Positions 6,812 to 15,560 of a stretch of DNA of 64,000 nt are shown piece after piece. The number at the start of each line of letters is the position of its first letter. Positions within the stretch are counted from its first letter, which is position 1. This DNA is from Microbacterium sp. 5K110 (lineage in GTDB: Bacteria; Actinomycetota; Actinomycetes; Actinomycetales; Microbacteriaceae), in NCBI RefSeq assembly GCF_005774735.1, contig NZ_VBUM01000002.1, forward strand, positions 1-64,000, in the 5' to 3' direction. Position numbers and translations under genes: made by a program. Under the pieces are notes generated by a model. The model did no database searches, was not told the DNA's origin, and worked only from the letters and a program-made list of their open reading frames with translations.

Positions 6812-9388
6812 TTACTTCGTCGAGAAGCTGACCACCTTCGGCGGGCGCACGACCGCGCGCACGATCTCGCGCTCACCGAGCGCCCGGCGCACCTTCTCGT
6901 CCTGGCGGGCCAGGGCCTCGAGCTCTTCGGCGCCGATCTTGGCCGAGACCTCGAGCGTGCCGCGCACCTTGCCGTCGATCTGCACGACCGCGGTCACGGT
7001 GTCTTCGACGAGCAGCGTCGGGTCGGCCTGGCGCCACGTCGTGAGCCCGACGAAGCCGTCGTAGCCGAGCGTCTGCCACATCTCCTCGGCGGTGTGCGGG
7101 GCGAACAGATCGAGCGTCATCGCGATGACCTCAGCCGCTTCGCGCACGGCGGGGTCGCTCGTGCCCGCGCTGCCGTCGATGGCCTTGCGGGTCGCGTTCA
7201 CGAGCTCCATGAGGCGCGCGACGACGACGTTGAACTTCGTCTGCTCGACGAGGTTCGGTGCCTCGGCCAGCAGACGGTGCGTGACGCGGCGCAGGGCCTG
7301 GTCGCCTTCGGCCCACACGACGTCGGTCTCGCTGTCGACGTCGTGCGCGATGCGGAGGGCACGAGCGAGGAACTTCGCCGCGCCCGTGGTCGAGACGTCG
7401 TTCCAGTCCTTGTCGTCTTCCACCGGGCCGGCGAAGGCGAGAGCCACGCGCAGCGCGTCGGCGCCGTGGGCGTCGAGCTCTTCCTGGAAGAGCACGAGGT
7501 TGCCCTTGCTCTTCGACATCTTGGCGCCGTCGAGGATCACCATGCCCTGGTTGATGAGGCTCGAGAAGGGCTCGGTGAACTCCACCAGGCCCATGTCGAA
7601 CAGGGCCTTGGTGATGAAGCGCGCGTACAGAAGGTGGAGGATCGCGTGCTCGACGCCACCGATGTAGTAGTCGACCGGTCCCCACTTGCCGGCCTCGCGG
7701 CCCGAGAACGCCTCGGTCTCGTCGTTCGGCGAGAGGAAGCGCAGGAAGTACCACGAGCTGTCGACGAACGTGTCCATCGTGTCGGGGTCGCGGAGCATCG
7801 TCTGACCCGTCTCGGGGTCGGTGACCTGCACCCAGTCGGTCGCGGCACCGAGCGGCGATGTGCCCTTGGGCTTGAGGTCGAGCCCCTCGACCGACGGCAG
7901 CACGACGGGCAGCTGGTCGGCAGGCACGGGCACGATCGTGCCGTCCTCGGCGTGCAGCATCGGGATGGGCGTGCCCCAGTAGCGCTGGCGCGAGATGAGC
8001 CAGTCACGCAGGCGGTAGGTCTTGGCCGCGCGGCCGACGCCCTTGGACTCGAGTTCCTCGATCATGCGCGCGATCGCGTGACGCTTGGACAGGCCGTTCA
8101 GCGAGCCGGAGTTGATCATGCGACCGTCACCGGTCAGGGCGATGCCCGTCTTCACCGGGTCGAGGTCGTCGACGTCGCCGAGCGGGTCGATCGGCACACC
8201 TTCGTCGTCGAGCTCGATCACGGGGATCGCGCCGGTCACCGGAGCGTTCGTGTCGACGACGACCTTCACGGGCAGGTCGAATGCGCGGGCGAAGTCGAGG
8301 TCGCGCTGGTCGTGCGCGGGCACGGCCATGACGGCGCCGTGTCCGTAGTCGGCGAGCACGTAGTCGGCGGCCCAGATCGGCAGCTTCTCGCCGTTGACCG
8401 GGTTGATCGCGTAGTGGCCGAGGAACACACCGGTCTTCGGGCGGTCGGTGGCCTGGCGCTCGATGTCGGTCGCGCGCTGGACCTCGGCGAGATAGCCCTG
8501 GAAGCGCTCGCGCACCTCGATATCGGCGGATGCCGCGAGCTCGGCCGCGAGGTCGGACTCGGGCGCGACGACGAAGAACGTCGCTCCGTGCAGCGTGTCG
8601 GGGCGGGTGGAGAAGACCGTGATCTTGTCGGCGCGACCCTCGATCTCGAACTCGATGTCGGCACCGATCGAACGGCCGATCCAGTTGCGCTGCATCTGGA
8701 TGACCTTCTGCGGCCAGAAGCCCTCGAGCTGGTTGAGGTCGTCGAGCAGACGGTCGGCGTAGTCGGTGATCCGCAGGAACCACTGCGTCAGCTTCTTCTT
8801 GACGACGACGGCACCGCTGCGCTCGCTCGTGCCGTCGGGCAGCACCTGCTCGTTCGCGAGCACCGTCTGGTCGACCGGGTCCCAGTTGACGAGGGCGTCC
8901 TTGCGGTAGGCGAGGCCCTTCTCGTACAGCTTCTGGAACAGCCACTGGTTCCAGCGGTAGTACTCGGGGTCGCTCGTGTGCAGCACGCGGCTCCAGTCGA
9001 ACGAGACGCCGTAGTCCTTCAGGCTCTCCTTCTGCTGCGCGATGTTCGCGTAGGTCCACTCCACGGGGTCGGCGCCGCGCTTGATCGCGGCGTTCTCAGC
9101 GGGCAGGCCGAACGAGTCCCACCCGATGGGGTTGAGGACGTTGTACCCGCGGTGGCGCCAGAACCGCGCCACGATGTCGGAGTAGAGGTAGTTCTCGGCG
9201 TGCCCCATGTGCAGATCGCCCGAGGGGTAGGGGAACATCGCGAGCACGTACTTGCGGGGGCGCGTGTCGGCGTCGCCGCCGGCGCGGAACGGGTCCTTCT
9301 CGGCCCACGCCTGCTGCCACTTCGCCTGGATCTCGTGCGGATCGAAGCCTCCGTCGGTGGACGGCGCGGAAGAGGGGTTCTGAGACAC
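6812..9388 (-). CDS. leuS: Leucyl-tRNA synthetase
   Basis: LeuS charges tRNA-Leu with leucine. It is a class I synthetase of 858 residues, the usual bacterial size. The HIGH-type motif appears as HMGH in [15 protein letters not shown], and the KMSKS motif in [13 protein letters not shown]. The long insertion between them is the CP1 editing domain. The GTG at 9388 gives the usual short N-terminal extension before the [14 protein letters not shown] core. A longer open frame reaches upstream but carries no family sequence. The gene is read alone: a terminator follows, and pabB ends about 90 bases upstream on the same strand. Confidence 0.95.
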   Translation of the reverse strand: MSQNPSSAPSTDGGFDPHEIQAKWQQAWAEKDPFRAGGDADTRPRKYVLAMFPYPSGDLHMGHAENYLYSDIVARFWRHRGYNVLNPIGWDSFGLPAENAAIKRGADPVEWTYANIAQQKESLKDYGVSFDWSRVLHTSDPEYYRWNQWLFQKLYEKGLAYRKDALVNWDPVDQTVLANEQVLPDGTSERSGAVVVKKKLTQWFLRITDYADRLLDDLNQLEGFWPQKVIQMQRNWIGRSIGADIEFEIEGRADKITVFSTRPDTLHGATFFVVAPESDLAAELAASADIEVRERFQGYLAEVQRATDIERQATDRPKTGVFLGHYAINPVNGEKLPIWAADYVLADYGHGAVMAVPAHDQRDLDFARAFDLPVKVVVDTNAPVTGAIPVIELDDEGVPIDPLGDVDDLDPVKTGIALTGDGRMINSGSLNGLSKRHAIARMIEELESKGVGRAAKTYRLRDWLISRQRYWGTPIPMLHAEDGTIVPVPADQLPVVLPSVEGLDLKPKGTSPLGAATDWVQVTDPETGQTMLRDPDTMDTFVDSSWYFLRFLSPNDETEAFSGREAGKWGPVDYYIGGVEHAILHLLYARFITKALFDMGLVEFTEPFSSLINQGMVILDGAKMSKSKGNLVLFQEELDAHGADALRVALAFAGPVEDDKDWNDVSTTGAAKFLARALRIAHDVDSETDVVWAEGDQALRRVTHRLLAEAPNLVEQTKFNVVVARLMELVNATRKAIDGSAGTSDPAVREAAEVIAMTLDLFAPHTAEEMWQTLGYDGFVGLTTWRQADPTLLVEDTVTAVVQIDGKVRGTLEVSAKIGAEELEALARQDEKVRRALGEREIVRAVVRPPKVVSFSTK

Positions 9389-9479
9389 GGGTGAGACCAA
9401 TCGTGAAGTCGGGAGAGCCGCGAGGGCCAGCGTCCAGGCTACCGGACCGCGCGCGGCCCCTTCCGGCGCGGGCAGCGCC

Positions 9480-10730
9480 TCACCATCCGGGCGGCACGGC
9501 GGCTCCGAGGGCCGCGAGCGGAGCCCGGGCCTTGATGCCCACTTCGGCGACCTCGGATGCCACGACTGACCGCCACGTGATGCCTCCCCCGGCACCGACC
9601 CAGGCGGCATCCGGCTCCACCACGATGCTGCGGATGACCATCGCGAGATCCGCGGCGCCGTCGTCGCCGACCCAGCCGAACGTCCCGGAGTAGACACCGC
9701 GTTCGGCGCCCTCCAGACCGGCGAGGATCTCCCGGGCCGAGGCCTTCGGAGCACCGGTCATGCTCCCGGCGGGGAAGGCGGCGTCGAGGAGATCGCCGAT
9801 CGTCGTCGCCGGACGCAGCGCCCCCGAGACCTCGCTCACCAGCTGGTGGACGGTCGGATATGTCTCGACCTCGAGCAGCCGATCCACGCCGACCGACGAC
9901 GGCACGCACACCCGCGAGAGGTCGTTGCGCATCAGGTCGACGATCATGACGTTCTCGGCGCGCTCCTTGGCATCCGATCGCAAGTCGTCGGCGAGGGCCG
10001 CATCGCGCTCCGGATCCGGATGCCGCGGACGCGTGCCCTTGATCGGGTGCGTGTGCACGCGTCCCCCGCGCACCTCGAGGAAGCGCTCCGGCGACGCGCT
10101 GACGAGCGTCGTGTCGCCCAGACGCAGGAAGCCCCCGTGGTGCGACGAGGCGGCGATACGCAGCCGGCGGAAGGCGGCCAGCGCGTCGACTGTTCCCGGC
10201 ACGGTGAAGCGGGTGGTGAGGCAGAGCTGGTAGGCGTCGCCGTCGGCGATGCGCTCGCGGCAGGCTCCGATGAGTCCGGCGTACTCCTCGGGGGAATGAC
10301 GAGCGGATGCCACGCCCCGGCCTTCCACGATCGGAGGCGTCGCGGCCCGTGGCGCATCTGCGCCCGCGGCAGCGAGGGAGCCTCCAGACCCTGTGGACGA
10401 CAGCGCCCAGACGCGCCGCGACGCATGGTCGAAGGCCAGCAGTTCCTCCACCCGCAGCCAGGCGGGAGCGCCCTCGTACGAGACCCAGCCCACCCATCCA
10501 CCGCGGAAGTCGGGGCCGGAGATGCCCGGGGGCGGGGGGATCGTGGCATCCACGTTCCGGGGCGATCCGGCCGTGTCCGGACGCCCGGCGCCGAGGTAGC
10601 TCCACCCCGTCGAGGCGTCGGGGCCGGCGTCGAGCCAGAACGCGTGCGGCTCGTCGGCGAACAGGGCGCAGAAGACGTCGTCGGGCTCCCGCCACCGCGG
10701 CAGGGCGACCGTGGAGAGGGAGCGCGGCAC
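9480..10730 (-). CDS. pabB: Aminodeoxychorismate synthase component I (PabB-type chorismate-binding enzyme)
   Basis: A chorismate-utilising enzyme that probably aminates chorismate for p-aminobenzoate and folate synthesis. The 416-residue protein has the C-terminal chorismate-binding domain with HPIKGTRPR, where PIKGT is typical of PabB. Other family motifs are [25 protein letters not shown] and [14 protein letters not shown]. Anthranilate synthase component I is the alternative, but the absence of trp genes and the PIKGT motif favour PabB. The GTG at 10730 lies 6 bases after a TAGCCT box, so the mRNA is probably leaderless. It is divergent from the DedA gene. Confidence 0.85.
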   Translation of the reverse strand: MPRSLSTVALPRWREPDDVFCALFADEPHAFWLDAGPDASTGWSYLGAGRPDTAGSPRNVDATIPPPPGISGPDFRGGWVGWVSYEGAPAWLRVEELLAFDHASRRVWALSSTGSGGSLAAAGADAPRAATPPIVEGRGVASARHSPEEYAGLIGACRERIADGDAYQLCLTTRFTVPGTVDALAAFRRLRIAASSHHGGFLRLGDTTLVSASPERFLEVRGGRVHTHPIKGTRPRHPDPERDAALADDLRSDAKERAENVMIVDLMRNDLSRVCVPSSVGVDRLLEVETYPTVHQLVSEVSGALRPATTIGDLLDAAFPAGSMTGAPKASAREILAGLEGAERGVYSGTFGWVGDDGAADLAMVIRSIVVEPDAAWVGAGGGITWRSVVASEVAEVGIKARAPLAALGAAVPPGW

Positions 10731-10736
10731 GCTCTC

Positions 10737-10742
10737 AGGCTA
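10737..10742 (-). promoter_or_regulatory. Leaderless -10 box of pabB
   Basis: TAGCCT on the minus strand, 6 bases before the GTG at 10730. The divergent dedA-like box is only 18 bases away, so the two promoters lie back to back. Confidence 0.55.
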
Positions 10743-10759
10743 TGCCTCACCGCCGGCCC

Positions 10760-10765
10760 TAGGCT
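10760..10765 (+). promoter_or_regulatory. Leaderless -10 box of the DedA gene
   Basis: TAGGCT, 7 bases before the GTG at 10773. It decides the start, as a much longer in-frame frame runs upstream through pabB. Confidence 0.55.
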
Positions 10766-10772
10766 GAGCGAG

Positions 10773-11453
10773 GTGAACGAGATCCTCACGTGGCTGCTCG
10801 ACGTCGTCCAGAACGTCGACCCCGTGGTGCGCACGCTGGTCGCCGGAGTCGCGATGGTGCTCGAGACGAGCGTGCTCGTCGGTCTCGTGGTCCCCGGGGA
10901 CACGGTGGTGATCGTCGCGGGCACCGCGATCGCCTCGCCCCTCGAGGGCGTGCTCCTCGGCATCGCCGTCGTGCTCGGCTCGCTGGCGGGCGAGAGCCTG
11001 GGATTCTGGCTCGGCCGGTACTTCGGCCCCCGCATCCGGGCCTCACGCCTCGGACAGAAGCTCGGCGACCGCAACTGGGACCGCGCCGACCGGTACTTGC
11101 GCCGCCGCGGCGGACCCGCGATCTTCCTCTCGCGCTTCCTGCCCGTGCTCCACTCGCTGGTGCCCCTGACGGTGGGGATGAGCGGCTACCGCTACCGGCG
11201 ATTCCTGGCGTGGACGGCGCCCGCGTGCATCGTCTGGGCGAGCCTGTACATCACGGTGGCGGCCACCGCGGCGGGTACCTACCGGGAGCTCGCGGACCGG
11301 ATCCACTACGCGGGGTATGTCTTCGTCGGGATCATCGTCGTCTTCCTCGTGCTCGTGTACGTGGGCAAGAAGGTGCTGGAGCGTATCGAGCGCCGTCACC
11401 TCGCCGAGGAGGCCGATTCCCTGGAGCCGGCGGGCGACGACGTGAAAGACTGA
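10773..11453 (+). CDS. DedA-family membrane protein
   Basis: A 226-residue integral membrane protein of the DedA/SNARE-associated family, whose members include undecaprenyl-phosphate and phospholipid flippases. Hydrophobic segments include TLVAGVAMVLETSVLVGLVVPGD and VLLGIAVVLGSLAGESLGFWLGRYFG. The family signature around the reentrant loop (FLSRFLPVLHSLVPLTVGMSGYRYRRFLAW) has the conserved F-x3-R-x2-P pattern. The last helix is followed by a charged tail (KKVLERIERRHLAEEA). The next gene starts 5 bases after its stop, so the pair is probably one operon. Confidence 0.85.
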   Translation: MNEILTWLLDVVQNVDPVVRTLVAGVAMVLETSVLVGLVVPGDTVVIVAGTAIASPLEGVLLGIAVVLGSLAGESLGFWLGRYFGPRIRASRLGQKLGDRNWDRADRYLRRRGGPAIFLSRFLPVLHSLVPLTVGMSGYRYRRFLAWTAPACIVWASLYITVAATAAGTYRELADRIHYAGYVFVGIIVVFLVLVYVGKKVLERIERRHLAEEADSLEPAGDDVKD

Positions 11454-11458
11454 GCGGG

Positions 11459-12490
11459 ATGCCTCGCTCCCCTCGCGCCAAAGTGCTCTGGTTCGCCCGC
11501 CTCGAGTACCGCTTCCATGCCTGGCGCGAACGTCGCGCGCGGGCCCGCGGGCTCCGCCCCGCCGTCGCCGGGTTCCCGGGGTACGGCACCGAGGAGTGGG
11601 TGCGGGTGCTGGGCCGTGTCCTCATCGCGCCGCCGCTCAAGCGCACGGCTGCCGGGGACTCGGCGAGCCTGCGGGGCTGGCGCAGCTTCGCCGCCGTCCC
11701 GGTGGGCTACGCGCAGGTCACGGTGACCATCGAGGGCGTCTCGCACGAGGTCGTCGCCGACCGGGGAGGCGTCATCGACGCCACACTGCCCGCCTCGCTC
11801 GCACCCGGGTGGCAGACGGTGTCCATGAGAGTCGAGGGCAGCGAGCCGACCGAGACCCGCGTCTTCGTCGTGGGCTCCGACATCCGCTTCGGCGTCGTGA
11901 GCGACATCGACGACACGGTCATGGTCACCGCGCTCCCCCGACCGCTGCTCGCGGCCTGGAACTCCTTCGTCGTCGACGAGCACGCACGCCAACCCGTTCC
12001 CGGGATGGCCGTCATGCTCGAGCGCCTGTCGCGCGAGCACCCCGGCGCGCCCGTCATCTACCTGTCGACGGGTGCCTGGAACGTCGCCCCGACCCTCACG
12101 CGCTTCATGCGCCGCCACCTGTTCCCGGCGGGGTCTTTCCTGCTCACGGACTGGGGTCCCACCCACGACCGGTGGTTCCGCAGCGGCCGCGATCACAAGG
12201 AACAGAACCTGCGCCGTCTGGCCGCGGAGTTCCCCCACGTGAAATGGCTGCTGGTCGGCGACGACGGCCAGCACGACGATTCGATCTACACGGGCTTCGC
12301 GATCGAGCACCCCGAGAGCGTCGCGGCCGTCGCCATCCGACGTCTGCTGCCCGCCGAAGCTGTGCTCGCCGGTGGTCGCACCGTCGTCGACGACCACTCC
12401 GCCGCCGACGTGCCGTGGGTGAGCGAGTCGGATGGCGCCGGCCTCCTCGAGCGGCTCGAGGACGTCGGGGTCGTCTCGCGCGACGCCTGA
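11459..12490 (+). CDS. App1-type phosphatidate phosphatase domain protein (DUF2183)
   Basis: A 343-residue protein with the catalytic domain of yeast App1, a Mg-dependent phosphatidate phosphatase of the HAD superfamily. The nucleophile motif DIDDT is at residues 149-153 (SDIDDTV). Later HAD motifs are YLSTGAWN (lid serine/threonine) and LLVGDDGQHDDSIY. The N-terminal 140 residues form a beta-rich domain. Bacterial members are mostly uncharacterised. It follows a DedA lipid-flippase-like gene by only 5 bases, which suggests a shared role in phospholipid or polyprenyl-phosphate turnover. That role is inferred. Confidence 0.8.
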   Translation: MPRSPRAKVLWFARLEYRFHAWRERRARARGLRPAVAGFPGYGTEEWVRVLGRVLIAPPLKRTAAGDSASLRGWRSFAAVPVGYAQVTVTIEGVSHEVVADRGGVIDATLPASLAPGWQTVSMRVEGSEPTETRVFVVGSDIRFGVVSDIDDTVMVTALPRPLLAAWNSFVVDEHARQPVPGMAVMLERLSREHPGAPVIYLSTGAWNVAPTLTRFMRRHLFPAGSFLLTDWGPTHDRWFRSGRDHKEQNLRRLAAEFPHVKWLLVGDDGQHDDSIYTGFAIEHPESVAAVAIRRLLPAEAVLAGGRTVVDDHSAADVPWVSESDGAGLLERLEDVGVVSRDA

Positions 12491-12563
12491 CCCGCGCGGG
12501 GTCGGTGCCGCGGGGTGCCGGTGCGGTGCCGGTGTCGCCCCGTGTCGGTGCGGCGCGGCGATT

Positions 12564-12636
12564 CCGCGAGACTGCAGCCGGCTGACATCCCGGTTGCAGC
12601 CTGCAGTGGAGTTGTCAGCGGCGTGAAGTCTCGCGG
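12564..12636. repeat. Nested intergenic palindrome (element A)
   Basis: The outer arms are perfect over 10 bases: CCGCGAGACT (12564-12573) and AGTCTCGCGG (12627-12636). The inner arms are GCTGACA (12581-12587) and TGTCAGC (12613-12619). The 12-mer GTTGTCAGCGGC (12611-12622) recurs in the palindrome near 50.9 kb. It could end the App1 transcript, but it lacks a T-run. Confidence 0.6.
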
Positions 12637-12678
12637 GCCCACGGCTCCGTCGCCACCCCGCGTGTCCGAGGTGCCGCG

Positions 12679-12684
12679 TACGGT
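12679..12684 (+). promoter_or_regulatory. Leaderless -10 box of the SRAP gene
   Basis: TACGGT, then GGAGAC, then the ATG at 12691. The ATG must be the start because Cys2 is the catalytic residue of this family. Confidence 0.55.
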
Positions 12685-12690
12685 GGAGAC

Positions 12691-13401
12691 ATGTGCGGTC
12701 GATTCGTCGTGGCCAATGTGGCATCCGAGCTCGTGGGCGTGTTGCGCGTCGACGTCGAGGCCGACGAACTCCCTCCGCCGTCGTACAACATCGCGCCCAC
12801 GGCATCCGTCGCGATCGTGCTCGACTCGGTGAAGACCGAGCCGCCCGTCCGGCGCCTCGAGGTCGCGCGGTGGGGTCTCGTCCCGGGCTGGGCGAAAGAC
12901 GTCAAGATCGGGGCGCGCGCCTTCAACGCCCGGTCCGAAGAAGTCGAAGAGAAGCCGATGTTCCGGAACGCCCTCATCAAGCGGCGCGCCGTGATCCCCG
13001 CGTCGGGGTACTACGAGTGGAAGACGACCGAGGCGGGCAAGACCCCCCATTACATCCACCCCGCCGACGGTTCACCGCTGTTCTTCGCCGGCCTGTACGA
13101 ATGGTGGAAAGACCCGACCAAAGCCGACGACGACCCGGCGCGCTGGGTGCTGAGCTGCACGATCCTCACGCGCGACGCCATCGGGCGGCTCGGGTCGATC
13201 CACGACCGGATGCCACTGTTCATGGATCCCGACTTCGCCGATGCGTGGCTCGACCCCACGACAGAGAACGTCGGCGACATCCTGGATGCCGCGATCGACG
13301 CGGCCCCCGACATGGTCGAGACCCTTGACGACCACGTCGTGTCGGCGGCGGTGGGGAACGTCCGCAACGATTCCCCCGACCTCATCGAGCCCGTCGAATG
13401 A
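12691..13401 (+). CDS. SOS response-associated peptidase (SRAP/HMCES/YedK family)
   Basis: A 236-residue SRAP protein. HMCES/YedK proteins shield abasic sites in single-stranded DNA by forming a thiazolidine crosslink through Cys2. The sequence starts MCGRF, so Cys2 is exposed after loss of the initiator Met. The other active-site residues are present: Asn79 in FNARSE, Glu109 in SGYYEW and His171 in IHDRMP. The start is certain because the family requires Cys at position 2. The stop overlaps the next gene by four bases (ATGA), linking it to a glycosylase-like protein. This fits a small DNA repair operon. Confidence 0.93.
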   Translation: MCGRFVVANVASELVGVLRVDVEADELPPPSYNIAPTASVAIVLDSVKTEPPVRRLEVARWGLVPGWAKDVKIGARAFNARSEEVEEKPMFRNALIKRRAVIPASGYYEWKTTEAGKTPHYIHPADGSPLFFAGLYEWWKDPTKADDDPARWVLSCTILTRDAIGRLGSIHDRMPLFMDPDFADAWLDPTTENVGDILDAAIDAAPDMVETLDDHVVSAAVGNVRNDSPDLIEPVE

Positions 13402-14303
13402 GCGCCGTCCTCGATGGAACCGCCCTCTCCCGCGCCGAGTGGAGCGCCCGGGCCGAGGCGCACGCTGCGCGGGCCGACGAACTGACCGCCGCCCACCGCG
13501 CCCGTGCCGCCCGACAGCAGAAGCACCCCGTCGAGGACTTCCTGTTCACCTACTACTCGTACAAGCCGGCGATCCTGCGCAAGTGGCATCCGGGTCCGGG
13601 TGTGGCGCTGTGCGATGCCGAGGAGCGCGCGTCCTGGCGCTGGTACTGCGAGTCCGCCGACGGCGTCGAGGTGGATGCCGAGACCTTCCGCCGCGAACGG
13701 GGCTCGCTGTACCGCGGAGTCGTGAACCTGCTGCGGGCGACGGCCGCGCGTCCGGCGCGTTTCGGCTGCTTCGGGCTCCACGAATGGGCGATGGCCTACC
13801 GCTCCGATGACGTGCGCCACGCCGTGCCGCTGCGGCTGGGGCGCGACGGCACAGATGCCGTCGTCGAGACCCATGAGCTCACCTGTACGCACTTCGACGC
13901 GTTCCGGTTCTTCACGCCGGATGCCGCTCCCCGGAACCGCACTGCGCTGACCCGCGACCTGCAGGTGCGCCACGAGCAGCCCGGCTGCCTGCACGCGGGC
14001 ATGGACGTCTACAAGTGGGCGGTGAAGCTCGGGCCGCTCGTGCCGGGCGACATCCTGCTCGACGCGTTCGCGCTGGCCCGCGACATCCGCACGCTCGACA
14101 TGGAGGCATCGCCCTACGACCTCGCCGACTGGGGCTACTCCCCCGTCGCGATCGAGACGCCCGCCGGAAAAGCGCAGTACGTCGCTCGCCAGCGCGCGCT
14201 GAGCGAGCGGTCCCAGGCTCTGCGCACGGGCCTGCTGAATGCCGTCACCGCGGGCGACGACACGCCCGGTGGAGCCGATTTCTTGCGTCCTGATTCCGTG
14301 TAG
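13398..14303 (+). CDS. Conserved actinobacterial protein, often annotated 3-methyladenine DNA glycosylase
   Basis: A 301-residue protein. Recognisable blocks are KHPVEDFLFTYYSYKPAILRKWHPGPGV (residues about 40-67), FGCFGLHEWAMAYR and LTCTHFDAFRFFTPDA. I recall this family being annotated as 3-methyladenine DNA glycosylase in high-G+C actinobacteria, but I cannot see the helix-hairpin-helix signature of AlkA, so the activity is unproven. The ATG overlaps the stop of the SRAP abasic-site protein, which supports a DNA repair role. Two codons in the last 60 residues (TAGDDTPGG) suggest a disordered tail. Confidence 0.6.
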   Translation: MSAVLDGTALSRAEWSARAEAHAARADELTAAHRARAARQQKHPVEDFLFTYYSYKPAILRKWHPGPGVALCDAEERASWRWYCESADGVEVDAETFRRERGSLYRGVVNLLRATAARPARFGCFGLHEWAMAYRSDDVRHAVPLRLGRDGTDAVVETHELTCTHFDAFRFFTPDAAPRNRTALTRDLQVRHEQPGCLHAGMDVYKWAVKLGPLVPGDILLDAFALARDIRTLDMEASPYDLADWGYSPVAIETPAGKAQYVARQRALSERSQALRTGLLNAVTAGDDTPGGADFLRPDSV

Positions 14304-14347
14304 TAAGCTCATGGAGTTGCCTCGAACGGGGCGAAACAAACGAATAC

Positions 14348-14423
14348 GGGCCTGTGGCGCAGCTGGTAGCGCACCTGCATGGCATGCAGGGGGTCAGGGG
14401 TTCGAGTCCCCTCAGGTCCACCA
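14348..14423 (+). tRNA. tRNA-Ala (GGC)
   Basis: A complete cloverleaf of 76 bases with encoded CCA. The anticodon stem CCTGC/GCAGG encloses ATGGCAT, giving anticodon GGC. The acceptor stem GGGCCTG/CAGGTCC contains the G3:U70 wobble that identifies tRNA-Ala. The T-loop TTCGAGT is standard. It reads GCC, a very common alanine codon in this G+C-rich genome. A strong terminator follows. Confidence 0.97.
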
Positions 14424-14427
14424 ACAC

Positions 14428-14464
14428 AACGTCTCGCGGCATCCGTCGCGAGACGTTTTCGTTT
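14428..14464 (+). terminator. Rho-independent terminator of tRNA-Ala
   Basis: Arms AACGTCTCGCG (14428-14438) and CGCGAGACGTT (14447-14457), followed by the T-rich tract TTTTCGTTT. It is one of the few classic T-tailed terminators here. Confidence 0.85.
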
Positions 14465-14499
14465 CCCCCGCGATGGCTCGCCGAGGTGGCATCCGGTCG

Positions 14500-15441
14500 C
14501 TACCCGATCAGCTCCACGTCGAACTCCGTGACGACCGCGCGCACTTCGTCGAGGTACTTCTGCGCCTGAGCGGTCAGTGGGATGGCGGAATGGGCGATCC
14601 AGCCGATCTCGATGCGCTCGTCGACCTGGAGCGGGACGGCCACGATCTCGGGGTCGAGGTCGTCGCTGATGATGCCGGTCGAGATCGTGTAGCCCTCGAG
14701 GCCGATCATGAGGTTGAAGATCGTTGCGCGGTCCGACACCCGGATCTCCTGTGCGCTGGACAGCGTCGAGAGGATCTCCTCGGCGAAGTAGAACGAGTTG
14801 TTCGTGCCCTGGTCGAACGTCAGCCGGGGAAGACCGGCGAGATCGTCGAGAGTCACTCGTTCGCGCGCCGCGAGCGGATTCTTGCGCGATACGAAGATGT
14901 GCGGGTCGGCGAGGAAGAGCGGGTGGAAGACGAGGCCCGAATCGCGCAGCAGCTTGTCGATCACGTTGCGGTTGAAATCGTTGCGGTACAGGATGCCGAG
15001 TTCGCTCCGCAGCGTGCGGACGTCCTCGATGATGTCCCACGTGCGCGTCTCGCGGAGCGAGAACTCGTACTCGGCGGCGTCGCTCGCCTTCACCATCCGG
15101 ACGAATGCGTCCACCGCGAAGGAGTAATGCTGGGTCGAGACGCCGAGAAGACGACGCGACGGAGGCCGGTCCAGGTACCGCTGTTCGAGGAGCGCCACCT
15201 GTTCGACGACCTGGCGCGCATATCCGAGGAACTCGACACCGTCGGCGGTCAGTGTGATCCCGCGCGCCGACCGGACGAGGAGGGCGCGCCCGACGCGGGC
15301 TTCGAGATCCTTCATCGCCGCGGACATCGTCGGCTGCGACACGTAGAGGAGGTCGGCGGCCGCGGTGATGGAGCCCTCCGCGGCGACCTCGATGAAGGAC
15401 TGCAGCTGCTGCAGCGTCACGCCGCTCGCCCGTCGTGCCAT
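14500..15441 (-). CDS. LysR-family regulator of the mesX-mesD operon (inferred)
   Basis: A 313-residue LysR regulator. The N-terminal helix-turn-helix is LQQLQSFIEVAAEGSITAAADLLYVSQPTMSAAMKDLEARVGRALLVR. The effector-binding domain runs from about residue 95. It is divergent from mesX, 120 bases away, so it is likely to control the methionine synthase pair and perhaps itself. The ATG at 15441 lies 6 bases after a TAGGAT box, predicting a leaderless mRNA. The effector could be methionine, homocysteine or a sulfur metabolite, by analogy with MetR and CysB. This cannot be read from the sequence. Confidence 0.85.
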   Translation of the reverse strand: MARRASGVTLQQLQSFIEVAAEGSITAAADLLYVSQPTMSAAMKDLEARVGRALLVRSARGITLTADGVEFLGYARQVVEQVALLEQRYLDRPPSRRLLGVSTQHYSFAVDAFVRMVKASDAAEYEFSLRETRTWDIIEDVRTLRSELGILYRNDFNRNVIDKLLRDSGLVFHPLFLADPHIFVSRKNPLAARERVTLDDLAGLPRLTFDQGTNNSFYFAEEILSTLSSAQEIRVSDRATIFNLMIGLEGYTISTGIISDDLDPEIVAVPLQVDERIEIGWIAHSAIPLTAQAQKYLDEVRAVVTEFDVELIG

Positions 15442-15447
15442 AGGTGA

Positions 15448-15464
15448 ATCCTATAGTTACGGAT
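15448..15464. promoter_or_regulatory. LysR promoter and candidate operator
   Basis: ATCC and GGAT arms separated by nine bases form an inverted repeat at 15448-15464. On the minus strand its left half is the TAGGAT -10 box (15448-15453) of the LysR gene. Binding there would repress the regulator and could activate mesX, as is usual for divergent LysR pairs. Binding is inferred. Confidence 0.5.
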
Positions 15465-15560
15465 AGTGGCGATGGATTACCCGATGATCGATGGTGGCCC
15501 GCACGATGGACTCACCGACGACCGCCCGGTCGTGGGACGACGAGCTACAGGAGTGGCGCC

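Noticed and set aside
7094-9394. A 766-codon open frame opposite leuS
   Set aside because: It mirrors the synthetase codons and has no recognisable domain.
15465-15560. SAM riboswitch upstream of mesX
   Set aside because: No SAM-binding core was recognised in the 120-base region. LysR control explains regulation well enough.
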